Below are positions 1 through 12,349 of a DNA stretch of 64,000 nt, piece by piece (position 1 is the first letter of the stretch; each line of letters opens with the position of its first letter). The position numbers were made by a program, and so were the translations under genes. The stretch comes from Cavia porcellus (taxonomy: Eukaryota > Chordata > Mammalia > Rodentia > Caviidae), in NCBI RefSeq assembly GCF_034190915.1, contig NW_026947496.1, positions 30,190,001 through 30,254,000 of the forward strand, read 5' to 3'. Below the pieces are notes generated by a model. It did not search any database and was not told where the DNA came from. It saw only the letters and a program-made list of their open reading frames with translations.

Positions 1-274
1 ATCGACTAACAGAAAATTAACAATGGTTTCTGTATAATCTCCTTGTCTTTAAAAGGTTTTTGCTTATACTATCGTACATAATAAAATCCAATAAGATACA
101 ACCTGTTTAGACCATTGGAGACAGAAGAACAAAAGCTAGATGAGACTTCAAAACAAGATGATACTAAATCAGTATTACCTATTATCTTAGAGGTCATTTT
201 CTCCAAAATAGCTGTTCCTATCATCCAATCTTCTCTGTCTCATTTCTGTTGAGCTCTTTTTCTGTCAGTAGCTG

Positions 275-1327
275 TCAGTTTGTCTTCTTCATTTTGTTCT
301 CTGCTCCATTCGTTGTGGCCTCCCCGCCACTATTTCTGGGTTCTTTGTCTTTTTCTTTTTTTAGAATATCCTGCAATACTTTCTGTAGGTTTGAATTGGT
401 GGTTGCAAATTCCCCCAGTTCCTCTTTATCCTGGAAGCACCTTGTTTTTCCATCAATTTCCAGGGACAGTTGTGCAGGATATCTCAATCTTGGCTGGAGA
501 TTATTATCTTTCAAAGCTTGAATTATTTCCCCCCATGCTCTTCGTGATTTGATGGTTTGTGCAGAGAAATCTGCTGTAATTCTGATGGGTGTTCCCTTGT
601 AAGTGGTCTGTTTCTTGTCTCTGACAGCTTTTAATATTCTGTTCTTGTATTGAATTTCTGGAATTTTTATTATTATATGCCTGGGTGTTTCTCTGTTAGG
701 GTTGTAGGTAGCTGGGGTCCTGTATGCCTCATACATCTGAGTATCTTTACCTTTTGCTAAGTTAGGAAAATTCTCCTGGATTATTTCTGTGAGTAGCTTT
801 TGTAGTTCACTTGTTTGTGTCCCTACTTCTTCTTTTATGTTCTTAATCCTTAAGTTATGGCTCCTCTTATCATCTTCTTGTCTTTGTATTATTGCTGTTT
901 GTTTCTTTGTTATTTTTAAGAAGTTTTTCATTTCATTCTCCCATATTACAAGTCTGCCCTCCAGTTCAGATAGTCTGTCCTTAGTTTCTTTCAAGCTGTT
1001 ATGCCAGTCTTCGATAGACTTCTTAATTTCTTGATAGTCCCTTTGAACATGCTTCACATACGCTATGCTTTCTCTGTTTTCTCCATCAAACAATTCTCCC
1101 CTCTTTTTCTGTTCTTCCATTCCACCATCTGTTTTTTCCTGGGTGGTGCTTAGCATTTCTCTAACTATTCTGCATACTTCTAGCTTCAGGTCGTTGATAA
1201 CTTCATTCCTGAATTGGTCTGTGAGGCTCTCTATATGGCGCTTAATGTCTATTGGTGCGGTGTCCACTATTGCCTGTTTTTCAGAATTGGGGGCCGAGGA
1301 GCCTTTCTTGTTGCTTCCCTTCCCCAT
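275..1327 (-). CDS. L1 ORF1p-like RNA-binding protein (HAL1 copy A), intact, 350 aa
   Basis: This is the L1 ORF1 protein, a trimeric nucleic-acid chaperone that packages retroelement RNA in the cytoplasm. Residues 1-60 form a basic, variable head, with MGKGSNKKGSS at the start. Residues about 85-156 look like a coiled coil (SLKETKDRLSELEGRL). Residues about 157-252 form the RRM, with NLRIKNI and TPRHIIIKIPEIQYKNRIL. Residues about 253-312 form the C-terminal domain, with ITADFSAQTIKSRRAWGEI and YPAQLSLEIDGKTRCFQ. IIQENFPNLA and TPRHII match the family in mammals generally. The length is close to that of other mammalian ORF1 proteins. The start is the ATG just after the 5' UTR, and copy D has its ATG in the same place. 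The reading frame has no stop, which implies a recent insertion. No ORF2 follows. Whether it is expressed cannot be told from sequence. Confidence 0.88.
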   Translation of the reverse strand: MGKGSNKKGSSAPNSEKQAIVDTAPIDIKRHIESLTDQFRNEVINDLKLEVCRIVREMLSTTQEKTDGGMEEQKKRGELFDGENRESIAYVKHVQRDYQEIKKSIEDWHNSLKETKDRLSELEGRLVIWENEMKNFLKITKKQTAIIQRQEDDKRSHNLRIKNIKEEVGTQTSELQKLLTEIIQENFPNLAKGKDTQMYEAYRTPATYNPNRETPRHIIIKIPEIQYKNRILKAVRDKKQTTYKGTPIRITADFSAQTIKSRRAWGEIIQALKDNNLQPRLRYPAQLSLEIDGKTRCFQDKEELGEFATTNSNLQKVLQDILKKEKDKEPRNSGGEATTNGAENKMKKTN

Positions 1328-2080
1328 ATTCTCTGTTCCTTATATATATGCAAGCTTACATAGGAGGCCCAGCTTCCCTGCCTGTCAGCCACAGCCTGAT
1401 CAAATTGCGCTGGCTAGGTGTTCCTGCCCACTGCTGTGCACCAGGAAGTTACGGACTAAGCAGCCTACGTGGGAGTCAGTCGCCCCTCCGGGCTACCGTC
1501 AGGCTCCGGGATCTGGGTTAGGCCAGCCTACCAAGTCCGCCTGCAGCGTCACGCAGGCCAGGCACTTTTCACCAATCCCGTCTGAGAGGGGAATGTGTGG
1601 TTGGAGTTGCCACCGCGCCCTGCTCTTACAGGACTGCCCGAGCCCAGAAAGTCCTCCGCTGGAGTCAAACTGTGATAGAGTGTCAGTTTCTCTCACTCAC
1701 CTCGCCACAAGTCAGTGTACGCCTCCTTGTCCGTCCTGTTTTCGACCCCGTTCGCAGACTCCCGTTCCCAGAGCTTCTGCGCGTCTCTCCTTGCCGAGCC
1801 GCTGTGGAGGCAGCCAGCCGCCAAGCGGCGGGAAACCCAAATTGCGGTTTCTAATGGCGCGGGGTCCAGCCTCCACACCGAGTCTTTTCTGTTCCTATTT
1901 TAGCGCCAGGACTGCATTCCAAGTTGGTTTCTCTCAGCCCAGTTCGTTCCTGAGTCAGCAGAGCATATCTCTACCGGCTCATGTCTCCTTAGTCCACATC
2001 ATTCCTGACTTCTGAGCCGAGCCTTTCAGAGAGCCTCCGGTAGTTGCTGTTATCTGTCCGCCATGTTCTCCCAGAAGTCT
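1328..2080 (-). promoter_or_regulatory. HAL1 copy A 5' UTR / internal promoter
   Basis: This is about 750 bp of GC- and CpG-rich sequence upstream of ORF1. Within the first 20 bases of the element (minus strand) is 'gaacatggcggac', which fits the YY1-type site (core ATGGCGG) found near the start of L1 5' UTRs. The same site occurs in copies B and D and is altered by a CpG-type change (atggtgg) in copy C. Promoter function is inferred from L1 biology. Confidence 0.65.
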
Positions 2081-2583
2081 GGTGTTGGACTTATGTCACT
2101 TAATTCTTAAACCACTGACAGCAGGAGTAAGCTATGAGCAGGAGCCAAAAAGAATTTCTCCTAAGAGACTATCCAGTTTGTTGATATGAAAGAAAAAACT
2201 TAGTGAAATAAGTGCATGACAGGCAGAAAATTTTCACATCACTTCTGAGGTTGGTTTTCATAATGCCAGTGACCAGAGACAATTAAGGCATAATATTTTA
2301 AAAACTCAAATATTCCTTCCTAATGATACGGAACTTTGCAATAGTTCCATAGCATTAATAGACACTTAAATGGCTTAAATGAAGGGAATTATACACATAC
2401 GGTAAAGCCAAAAGGTAAAATAGTTGCATAATGGGTTATTTCAGTGGTTTCATGATGTTATCCTTGGTCTTTTTGAAACTTTTCACACTGTCATTCTCAA
2501 CAAATTGGTCTAGCACCCCAGCCGGTTCCCCTGAAGTGCCCTACCTGTAGTTCCCAGCTGGTTCCCCATGAAGAGCCTCATGA

Positions 2584-2630
<47 letters not shown>

Positions 2631-3211
2631 AACAGACCTGTTCCTTGTGCCTATTGTGCTCCTTAGTAGTCTTTCCCTCATACAGTTAGATTTTTATTAC
2701 ATATGCTAACCTAACCCAATTACTGCCAGGCAAATTAGGAGCAATATAATTAATTAGATTAACTTATATTTCTGGATCTGTGAACAGAACTTGCCTCATC
2801 TAAATATAAGTCAGTACACATAAAGTTATAAGAATAAAATAATTTTTCTGTTGGAAGAAAAGGCATAGGGCCAGTAGTATTGGTAAATGAAGGTGATAGT
2901 GGTATAGTCCTTCTCCATATCTGAAATAAAAGAAGGATGCTATTCTTTGTATTAACCCACCTTTGGCTGACATGAAGATTTGAGACACCACCATCACAGA
3001 AGTTAATCTGCATCTTATACTGGGTGCTAGTGTTTATCAATGATGTAGCAAAAGGCATTAATTATACATGATTACATATCATCTTATAAGTGAGGATTGT
3101 CTAAGGTTGACTACTAGTAATAATTTATATGACAGATCTTTATGACTGATAGTGAAATAATAAGGCTGCTTCTGAGCCTGAAGTGGAGGTGAATTTGGGT
3201 ATCACAGTGAA
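2081..3211. other. Unrecognised AT-rich spacer with a CT/CA microsatellite
   Basis: This lies between HAL1 copies A and B. A pure (CT)n run at about 2588-2620 continues into (CA)5. I recognise no gene or repeat family in the rest. Confidence 0.6.
2588..2630. repeat. (CT)n(CA)n microsatellite
   Basis: About 16 CT dinucleotides are followed by five CA dinucleotides, uninterrupted. A length polymorphism is likely. Confidence 0.95.
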
Positions 3212-3225
3212 GAAATTTGAATCTC

Positions 3226-6200
3226 GGGGTTCTGATAAAGATGGCGGATAGACAACAGCAGGCTTCAGAGGCTCCCTGAGATAGTCAACTTAGACTCCAA
3301 AAATAATACAGCGTGGGGAGTCCCAAACAGAGGGAGATGGATCTACCCAACCCAGGAACAAACTAAGCTGAGAGAAACCAATTAAATATACAGTCCCGGT
3401 GCTACTATTGGAACAGCTAAAGTCTGGGTGCTTCCACTGTAGCACTTGAACTCATGCAGCCGAGACTTAACCAAGCCTTTGGTGGAAAGCCCTCTGCTTC
3501 AAGTCACTGGAGATGCATTCACCCTGAGGTCAGGGGTTGGCACGTGGAATGGAGAGCTGAGCTGGCGGGGAACCTGCGTCGACCTGCAGTGAATGATGGG
3601 AATAAAACCAATCCACAGAAAAAGGGGCTCCAACAGACAACATTCTGGGACCAGACAGACTGGCAAGAACAACGAGCAGCGGTGACATCAGTCAGCTGCT
3701 CCCATCTCAAGCGGGATTGGTGGGGTGTGCTTGGCCTGGGTCATGCCCCAGGCTGAGATGTAATGCGGTAGCCCAAACCAAGTCCCTGGCAGCGCACCCT
3801 AATGCAGTGAAGCTCTCAGCAGGTTGACTGACCTGGAGGGGAGGGCCCAGCATACTGCCCCTGTTTGTACCTCATAGTACACTGCAGTGGGCAGGAGCAC
3901 CTAGTCAGTGTGCTCCAGACAAATTGTAACCAACAAAGAAAGAAACTGGGGCCTCCTATATACACCTGTATGGAAGGAACAAAAAATATGAGAAGAGGAA
4001 GCAACAAGAAAGGACCCCCAATCCCCAACCCTGAGAACATTGATCCAGGAAAGGTAAATGCAAAGGAGATTGAGGATGGCAAACATGCAATATCAGACAC
4101 GGCACCACTGGACATAGAGTGATATCTTCAGGACCGCATAGATGAGTTCAAAAGTGAAATATTTAACCAAATAAAGCAAGATAAAAACAGAATAATAAAA
4201 GAAATGCTAAGTACCTCTCAAGAAGACACAGATTGAAGAATGGAGGAACACACAAAAAGGGGAGAACTGTTTGATGGAGAATATAAAGAAAACATTGAAT
4301 ACATGAAGCAGGTTCAAAGAGATTGCCGGGAAATTAAAAACTCCATTGAAAGCTGGCAAAACTGCTTGAAAAAAACTAAGGATAGATTATCCAAACTGGA
4401 GGACAGTTTTGCAATGTGGGATCATGAAAGAAAAAATTTCGTAAAAATAACAAGTAAACAAGCAGTAACAATACAAAGGCTAGAAGACAAGAGCATCTAC
4501 AACTTAAGAATAAAAAATGCGAATGAAGAAGCAGGGGACAAACAAAAGAACTACAAAGGCTATTCACAGAAATAATTAAGGAAAACTTCCCAAACATAGG
4601 AAAAGGAAATGATATTCAGACGTATGAGGCATACAGAACTCCAGCGATTTACAACCAAAACAGAACTACACCCAGGCATATAATAATCAAGATCCCAGAA
4701 ATCCAATATAAGAACAGAATATTAAAAGCTGTCAGAGACAAGAAACAGATTACTTACAAGGGAAAGCCCATCAGAATTACTCCAGACTTCTCAGCACAAA
4801 CCATCAAATCGAGAGGAGTGTGGAGCGAAGTATTCCAAGCCCTGAAAGAAAATAACCTCCAGCCCAGATTAATGTATCCTGAAAAATTATCTCTATAAAT
4901 GAATGGAGAAACCAGATGCTTCCAAGATAAAGAGGAACTGGGAGAATTCGCAACAACCAATCCAACTCTATAGAGAATACTGTAGGACATTCTAAAGAGA
5001 GAGAAAAGTATCAGGATTCCAGGAACAGTGGCAGAGAGGCCTCAATGAATGGAGCAGAAAGTGAAATGAAGAAAACAAACAGACAACTAATGACAGAAAA
5101 AGAGCACAACAGAAATGAGACAGAGAAGGTTGGATATAATTTCTAATATAGATGGCCTAGATACACTAAATTAAGGGAAAAAAAGAATCATAGGCAGAGT
5201 GGATCAAGAGGTAGGGTCCACTGAGATGCTCTTTATAGGATATATAATTAACCTGAAGAAGGGTATATGGACCAAAAAATCAAATATAAGAAAACAGTAC
5301 ACTATGTGATAGGGAACCAGAGAGTAATAGGGGCAACTGGACCAGTATTTATGGATAGGTTGGAAAGACAGGCTTTAATAGGTAAAGAAATACAACTAGA
5401 GATCAAGTCCAGGAGTGAGAAGGTTAAGAACCATTTGGGTAAATAGCAGGTTGCCCCCCAATATAAAACCGAGGGTGTTGGGGAGATCCAAAAATGCACA
5501 GTATATCCTGGGGGAGTGAAAGGGGAGGAACAGTCTTAAAAAAGACAGCAGAAGATATTGCTAATAGTGTATCAGGAATTAAAACCTATATTACTTGCAA
5601 CACTCTGCTTAGATAGAACTTATTCTGTCCCAGTTTGTATACAAGCACTAGGTCTGAGGGCACAGATAGCTATCCCCAAAATATCAGGATATAGCACAGT
5701 AATCATCTTTAATTTCCTATTAACTTAATCTGTATCCCTGTATAACTTATACTGATATATCATGACTGATCTTAGTTAAATCTGATTTGTTTGATTGCTG
5801 TTTCTTATTGACAGATTTTATTCAAAACTATTAAGTTTGATAGTATCAAGTCTGAGAGTATAGACAATGAAGTATAGAAAATGACAATGTTTCACTATGA
5901 TACCCGCTCTAGTTTGATTACTATTTGTTTTTGTAGTTCTACACTATCTACAAAGTTGTATTTCTATTAATACTGTTATGTACCAATATATTCAATTATA
6001 CTATATCTGATGATATAGCCAATTCTATTGATGATAACAAGAGACAACACAGTAACCATCGTAGAACTCCTTGTATAGCAGTTTTATGTCTTTTTAGTTT
6101 TAGGTGTCTATAGGAATATATTTTGTTCTGTCCTGCTTTTTTCTGTTTCTCCCTCTAATATAGAAAGGATAGAAATACATGTTAAGACTCATGCTTGTAT

Positions 6201-6692
6201 AAAACCGATAAACAGTGTACAAGAACTGATCTTATGACACATGATGAAATGAACAAATACTCTGAATGAAAAAAAGGTGCTATTGCACCCAGTAGTGACT
6301 CCAGAGTGTCATGATGTGAAATCCAGCAATACTATTATTCTTTGTTCAGTGTGATTTTGGTCTGCTTTGGTTTGATTAATCTCAACATAAATGAAGATAT
6401 GGATAAATGCATGCTTAAGAGTTTAGTACAGTATTTAAGAGTTTAAGAGTACAGTATTGATAACCATATTACTAAGATTTTATTAGATAGTTGAACAGAA
6501 CGATTTGCAGTCTCACTGTTTGAATTCCCATTTATATGTTCCACTTTTGTATCTTGAGCAACTATTTGTAAGAGGACAATGTGTAAACATCAACAAGTGA
6601 TTTATTATTGTTTATTTTTTCTTTTAAAGTATGTATTATTTCTACCCATTTTCTGTTTTGTTTTGTCTTTCTTTAAATAAAATTTTAAAAAA
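3226..6692 (+). mobile_element. HAL1-like retrotransposon, copy B, full length, decayed
   Basis: This is a full-length older copy on the plus strand. It starts at the 'aaagatggcggatag' end shared with the other copies. It runs through a 5' UTR of about 0.76 kb, a broken ORF1 (3988-5089) and about 1.6 kb of non-coding 3' sequence, and ends 'ctttaaataaaa' plus A-rich sequence. There is no ORF2. It is flanked by an imperfect target duplication: gaaatttgaatctc (3212-3225) and gagatctgaatctc (6693-6706), 12 of 14 identical. The duplication shows that the element is complete as inserted, so the absence of ORF2 is not caused by 5' truncation. Confidence 0.88.
3988..5089 (+). pseudogene. L1 ORF1p-like pseudogene (HAL1 copy B)
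   Basis: This is homologous to the intact ORF1 of copies A and D across its length. It has several stops (for example a TGA near 4120 and near 4233) and frameshifts. Recognisable parts are the head, the coiled-coil region (NCLKKTKDRLSKLED), the RRM region around 4490-4790 and the C-terminal domain around 4790-4970. It is not translatable as one protein. The decay is greater than in copy C, consistent with an older insertion. Confidence 0.85.
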
Positions 6693-6953
6693 GAGATCTG
6701 AATCTCACCTTGAATAACTGTCTCAATGCAGTTCTGCAAGAAAGAGTGGAAATCCTAAATTACTAACTATGAAGGTCAGTAATTTATGGTAATAAATGTA
6801 TCTATAAAATACAAAACCTTCATTAGTTGCCACGCTTATTTTTAAAGGTTCTTCAGTAACAGTTGGTATTTGTAATTTGTTTCATTACTGTATTCTGTTT
6901 GTTTCCAGTATAACCATAGTGCAATGATTTCTATCTTAACTTTGCTTTCTGTA

Positions 6954-7040
6954 TTTTTTTTTTTTTTTTGGTACTGGGAATTGAACTTACAACCTTGCTC
7001 GCCAGGTAGGTGCTGTGTTTCTGAACTATATCCTCAGACC
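6954..7040 (-). mobile_element. ID-like tRNA-derived SINE
   Basis: The antisense reading starts with a T-tract, then 'ggtactgggaattgaac', and ends near 'cctcagacc'. This is the B-box-to-head order of the tRNA-Ala-type SINE found complete at 53533. Short flanking repeats containing 'ctgtatt' on each side fit a target duplication. Confidence 0.8.
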
Positions 7041-9257
7041 ACTCTGTATTCTTAATAATATTGTTCATGTAGGAGAAATTGATCAGCAGAGAAAAGAGCA
7101 GAGTTAGATGCCCAAGTTAAAAATCCTAATAAAATCTACCTTTTATTAGCTATGTGACTTTAGACAAATAACTATATTAACACATCTGCCAAAAGGGGAT
7201 GATACTTATGAAATTTGTTGTGAGGTTAGGTGGCATAATTCTGAAAAAGTGCCTGCCAGATACTTAGGCTTTTCAAAACACAAAAGCTATTGATAGTGAG
7301 GTTCAACTCCTTCCCAGTCTGCACAAACTTAACCTCTGTCACTCAAAAGATGTGTACTGAATATGATTATCAAACAAAAGGTGAAACCCTAAAGACTCAA
7401 AGATCTTCATTTCTTAGCATACCTTCATTCCTCAGAACATTTAGTCAGTGAGACAAATGTAACTCATAATTACAACAAAATTGAGATGCTCTACCCTTGA
7501 AACAAGGAGAAAATGCTCTAACAACACAGGAGCAGATCAACTTACTTTGGTGGGAATGTTAAAGGAAGTTATCCATGACATTATAGTTGGATTGAATCTT
7601 GAAAGAGAAACACAGTGGACCTTGTGAAGAAGAGAATAAAGGGCCAGAGGATTCAGGCAGTGGAAAGACTCAGTTACAAAAGGTTCTTGGCGAATTTAAG
7701 AATACCATATGGTAGAAACATACTGTAAACTGGTGTGTGGAAGAGGAGTCTGAGGAGCAGATTAGTCTACTAATCTCTATTTGTGATGGGGTTTATGTTG
7801 AGCTGATATTTGCTTGAGTGTCACTTGAGTTGCTCAAGGTAAAACACACCAAACACAACAGTGATGAAAGCAGAGAGCATTCCTAAAGAAAAATGATGAT
7901 ATTGAGGATGAAAATGAATGTAACACTTGCCACTTGTTTACATTTTTCAAACAGGTTCTACAAATCAGAGTGTGGCCTAGGAGTCAAAAGTTGCAGCTTA
8001 CTTTGTCCATCCCATTTTCTACCCCACCTCTTGGCCTGTTACTATCTATTTTGCAAATTCTCTTTCTTCCCCAGCACACGGTTCTTATTGACTATAGGAG
8101 ATAATTTGAGCAACTGCCTTTGAATACAGAACAATTGCTGCAACATTAGTCTTATTTCCATATACTGATGCGTACAGAGTGGGCTGTGCAATTGTCTTCT
8201 CTCTTCCATTGGCTCTAAGCAATACAAATAAGGCCAGGTGAAGTACTCATATGTAATCTTTGGGCCCAATTTAACAATCTCCTGTTTCTTCACATAATGC
8301 TTTCTGTTAAAGATCTGAGTACAGTGGGATGGCAGAGCCAGTTAGCTCCAGGAATGTCAACTGAGTATGAGCCTTGAAATGTAGAGGTTGTGAGTCCCCA
8401 AGGCTCAAAAATTTACAGAAACAGAAGCAACAGCCTACTAAAACAATTCAAATGCCACCTTAATTGAATTATGCAAACAGTCTTCTGTGTATCTTTCTTT
8501 CTGTGTTTTGCAAAGATGCTTTTCTCCCCACCTGGCTAGCCAGCTCAGATTATTCACATAGTTACCACTATCCTCACTATTACTCATCCTTGAACCACTC
8601 ATTTCTTCACAAGGATAATAAATTCTGATAATCTGTGATAAGGGAAGTCACTTTGAAGACATAGAGTGGTTTCCAGGTATAAGGAAGAAACCTAGGGAGG
8701 GCCAGGAGTACAGAGTTACAGAGCTCAGGAAAGAGATGATGACTGAGAACTCAACCAAATCTAAAGTAGTGAGAATTAGGAAGGGAGAGGGAAGCAAGGC
8801 CAGCATCTCCCTGAGGTCCCTTTCTAGCAACACAGCTCCCAGACTGCTAATGGAAGAATTGTAGGATATTATGATTGAAACCAATGGCAGCTAGGGAAGC
8901 TTAGAGGTGGAAATAGGAGGTAGCTGCAGAAAAAGACGAGTAACAATAATTTTACCTAGGCTAGTAGCTCTAAGAGGCTCTTGGTTAAAAACATTTCAGA
9001 AATGAGTCACTGTTAGAGGTGTTATTTCCTTTAGATACACTTGAGCAGAAAAGGTGGTTAGCAGTTTCTGGAAGGGACAGGCTGGAGCTGCATCTTCCCT
9101 TTTAAAGTCAGACTTAATTTATTTTGATAGAGATTTCTATCTTTACCCAAGTAGAGAAGTTGAAGGCCTACCTAGGTGGGAAGAGCCAGTGACTGTACAC
9201 AGGGTGAGGGTGTAATATGGTTTACTTTATTCATATTTCCTACTGCAGGACACTGCC
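7041..9257. other. Unrecognised intergenic sequence
   Basis: I see no gene, RNA or repeat family that I can support here. The open frames are short, lack recognisable domains and overlap on both strands. Confidence 0.5.
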
Positions 9258-9371
9258 TGAAAAAGAAAGAAAAGCAGCAGGAGGAGAAGAAAAAGGAAGA
9301 GAAGGTGAAGGAGAAGGAGATGTGGAGAAGGAAAAAGAGGAGGACAGGAGGAGGAGCAGAAAGAAAAAATT
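9258..9371. repeat. Purine-rich (GAA/GGA) tract
   Basis: This is about 110 bp of almost pure A/G on the plus strand, mixing gaa, gga and gag. The lysine/glutamate-rich open frames over it are a by-product of this composition. Confidence 0.85.
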
Positions 9372-9860
9372 TAAAGGAGTTAGGTTTCCTCGGTTCCTTT
9401 GGAATGTCTTCCAATTCTTAAGCACCCATATAGGTCCCTCTTCTTTTCCTTTTCTTACTGTCTCCCTCCTGTTAGATCCTCTCCAATCTCCTGAGTACCA
9501 CAGACTGACCCTTCATCCCTCCCCACATAATAACCCACAGCTTTGTATTATTACCCTGATGTTACTGGGTGATGTCTTGTCTCTCTCTAGACTAGAAAAT
9601 CCCTAGAAGATGATCACTTTGATTTGTTAATCTCCCACTACCCTTACCACAATGTACCAGCATTTCAATATATTGATTAATAATAAGGAGGAAAAAAAGC
9701 CATAGAAAATGCCAAATATTTTTCTTGGTGATATTGAGAGATATAAAAGCTTTTTTCTAATGTTTCACACCCTCAACATTCTGCCTTATCATCTTTCCCT
9801 CAAATTGCAGCCCTCTTGTACTGTTAATCATGCCAGGTTATGCTTACTCTTCTCTACTTC

Positions 9861-9922
9861 CTTTTTTTTAGTAGTACTGGGCATTGAACCCAAAATCTTT
9901 GCATTCAGCTCTATAGCCAATC
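9861..9922 (-). mobile_element. ID-like SINE fragment
   Basis: A T-tract followed by 'gtactgggcattgaacc' and a degenerate tRNA-like remainder ('cagctctatagcc') marks an old, antisense SINE copy. Confidence 0.6.
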
Positions 9923-10827
9923 TTTTAAATGTTTTGTTTAGTTGTTGTACTGAGCTCTCCAAACTCGGCTTGAATTTGTGATATACTTGCCTCTAAGAGT
10001 ACTGCTATTGTTTTTTAAAACCTTTCTCCCTAGGATTATTATCCTCTAGACTTTGTCTTTTGATTATACTCTGTTTCTATCATGTACCCTTTTACACAGG
10101 CCCATCCTAACATTCTTCTCAGGAGTAGAACTTCATGAGCCCTTCCTGTCTCCCTGGTGGAACATTTAGTGACATGATGATACATGAACACTACCTCTTA
10201 ACAGAATATGAGATGCTATACTGCTCCCCCTGTTTATTAAAAAAGTTACATGCCATATTGTTCTGTCCAGTGATTCTTTTATTTGCCTTGGCACATGTGT
10301 ACACTGAAAACTTTGGCTTGTGTCCTCAGCTCTCACAATGATCACAATGAGTGGATAGGAATTCTGAAATCTTATAGGCATCTAAAAGATCATAGAGGTT
10401 GATCAGAGAAATAGTTGAGTATATGTGAATTTTTCAAACTGTTAGCAACATAAATCTCTTTATACAATTAGCCTGCTTCACAGGCATCATAATAACACCT
10501 AACTTCAAGCTGTGCAAAGCAGTAGTGATAAAAATGACATACACTGGAACAAGAACAGATGTGAATCCATGGAACAGAACTGAGGTACAGAAACTTCCCT
10601 ACACATAATCAACTATTTGATTTTTGACAAAGGGGCCAAAAACATGTGGTGGAGGAAAGAGTCTATTCAACAAGTGGTGCTGGGAAAACTGGTTATCACT
10701 TGCAGAAGAATGAAACTGGATCCTTATCTGTCACCACATACTAAATTAAAATCAAACTGGATCAGGATCTACGTATTAAAGCAGAAACAAGCCTCTTGGA
10801 AGATAAAACAGATAAAGTACTTGAAGA

Positions 10828-11290
10828 CATATGTATCAGGGTTTTACTAGAGAAACAGATATAACACAGGATATACAAATGTATAAGGTGTTACAAGATT
10901 GGTTTATGATGGTCAGCCACAGAGTAGGATGTGGAAATGTGAAAGGGTGCCTGCATGCTGGAGACTGAAGGATTCAGTCCAAGGTCTGGAGTTTACTGCA
11001 GTGTTCCATGCAAATCCAAATCAGGAGGCCAATTGATCCTTCACCAGAGGGCTCAAAGATCCAGGGTAGAAGCAGAAGAGTCTGCACTTGAAGCCAGGAG
11101 ATGACATCTGTACTCAGCGTAAAGTTGGGCTCTTCCAAAGAATGGAAGTCCATTGTTCCTCATTCCCTTTTATACCTCCCAGGTGATGAGCCCCCACTAA
11201 GGTGGGTCTTCTATACTCTAGGGTGTAGAACTACCGGGCTGATTTAATTAAGCTCTTAAACTTTTCCAGTTGACACAGTCAATCAACCAC
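10828..11290 (-). mobile_element. ERVL-type solo LTR (MLT2-like)
   Basis: On the plus strand it begins 'gtatcagggttttactagag' and ends with 'cagttgacacagtcaatcaa'. These are the two ends of the MLT2 class in reverse (forward: 'tgatggttaattttatgtgt...' to '...gaaccctgactaatac'). It interrupts the old L1. I assign the family from memory of the consensus. Confidence 0.65.
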
Positions 11291-11879
11291 TACAACATAG
11301 GTGTAGGAAAGGATTTCCCACACAGAACCTTAATTGCACAAGAAATAGCAGCAAGATCAACAAATGGGATTTTTATCAGACTGAAAAGCTTTTGTACAGC
11401 AGAAGAATCAATCGGTAGAGTGAAGAGAACTTACAAAGTGGGGAAAAATTTTCACCAGCTACTCGTTAGGGGACTAATATCTAGAATACACAGAGAATTC
11501 AACCAAGTTAGATTACCTAAAATTAAAGATTCAATCAAGAAATGAGTAAGACAAATGAACAGATACTCTACAAATACAAATGGTCAACAAATGCAAGAGA
11601 AAATTTCAACATTTATGACCATTAGAGAATGCAAATTAAAGCAACACTAAGATTCCATCTTACTTTGGAAAGAAAGGTGACCATTAGGGAATCACACAAT
11701 AACAATAGCTAGTATGACTGTGGTGAAAAAGAAACTCTCTAGCATAGTTGGTAGAAATGCAAACTAATACAATCACTAGGAAATCAGTATGGAGATTTCT
11801 CAAAGAACTGAAATTAGAAATTTCATAGGAATCAGTTATCCCTCTGCTAGATATCTTCCCTGAAGAGTTTAAGTCATCA

Positions 11880-12349
11880 TGTTGAGGCTAACTAGCAAGA
11901 AACATTTGCTGGAGGCTGAGGACTTGAGAAACAAGCAAGTTTATTGAAGCTGATGGACGACTGCACAGTTAAGAGGGGCTGAAGCTGTCATGACAAGTCT
12001 TTGTGGTCCTGAACTTTTATACCCTCTTCTGGAGTCACAAGTTCTTTCATTACCATAGCAACCACATTACTCCACATCATTTTGTTGGAATGTCACAGGA
12101 CCCTTTTACAATCTCCTTACTCTACATCTGGCCCATTTATCACACAGGATGTAAACAATGGTCATCCTGACTAGTATATGCTACAGCTGTTTGTTCCTTA
12201 TGTAACTGCTTGGTTCTTTTTTATATAATTTATGGTTAACTATATGGGAGGGAGTTTCAGGAGCGAGGTCACTTAAAGTTTAACTATAAGCTAAACTGGA
12301 GACTAAAAAGAAAATGGGGTCACGGTTGCTTCCATTGCTTCCTCAATCA
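11880..12349 (-). mobile_element. Solo LTR, family unresolved
   Basis: About 470 bp with inverted ends: 'tgttgagg' on the left and 'cctcaatca' on the right. On the minus strand an AATAAA signal ('cttcaataaacttgc') lies near the right place for an LTR. It splits the L1 between 'aagtcatca' and 'tactatagcaatac', which are contiguous in intact L1s. Confidence 0.6.

Larger units (their letters stand above)
1..2080 (-). mobile_element. HAL1-like (ORF1-only L1) retrotransposon, copy A, 3' end beyond window
   Basis: This is an L1-derived element read on the minus strand. It has a GC-rich 5' UTR (1328-2080), an intact ORF1 (275-1327) and then non-coding sequence running off the left edge. The first 270 bases match the 3' region of copy D (58357-58640) at roughly 96 percent by eye. 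Copy D has no ORF2, so copy A almost certainly lacks it as well. The 5' end is placed where homology with copy D stops. The end reads 'agacttctgggagaacatgg' on the minus strand. The target duplication cannot be checked because the other end is outside the window. Confidence 0.88.

Noticed and set aside
249..552. Plus-strand frames opposite HAL1 ORF1 (also 789-1034 and counterparts near 58495-59389)
   Set aside because: They are complementary-strand shadows of ORF1; they recur in copy D only because the DNA is homologous.
9172..9606. Lys/Glu-rich frame of about 130 codons
   Set aside because: It is explained by the purine-rich tract at 9258-9371; nothing recognisable flanks it.
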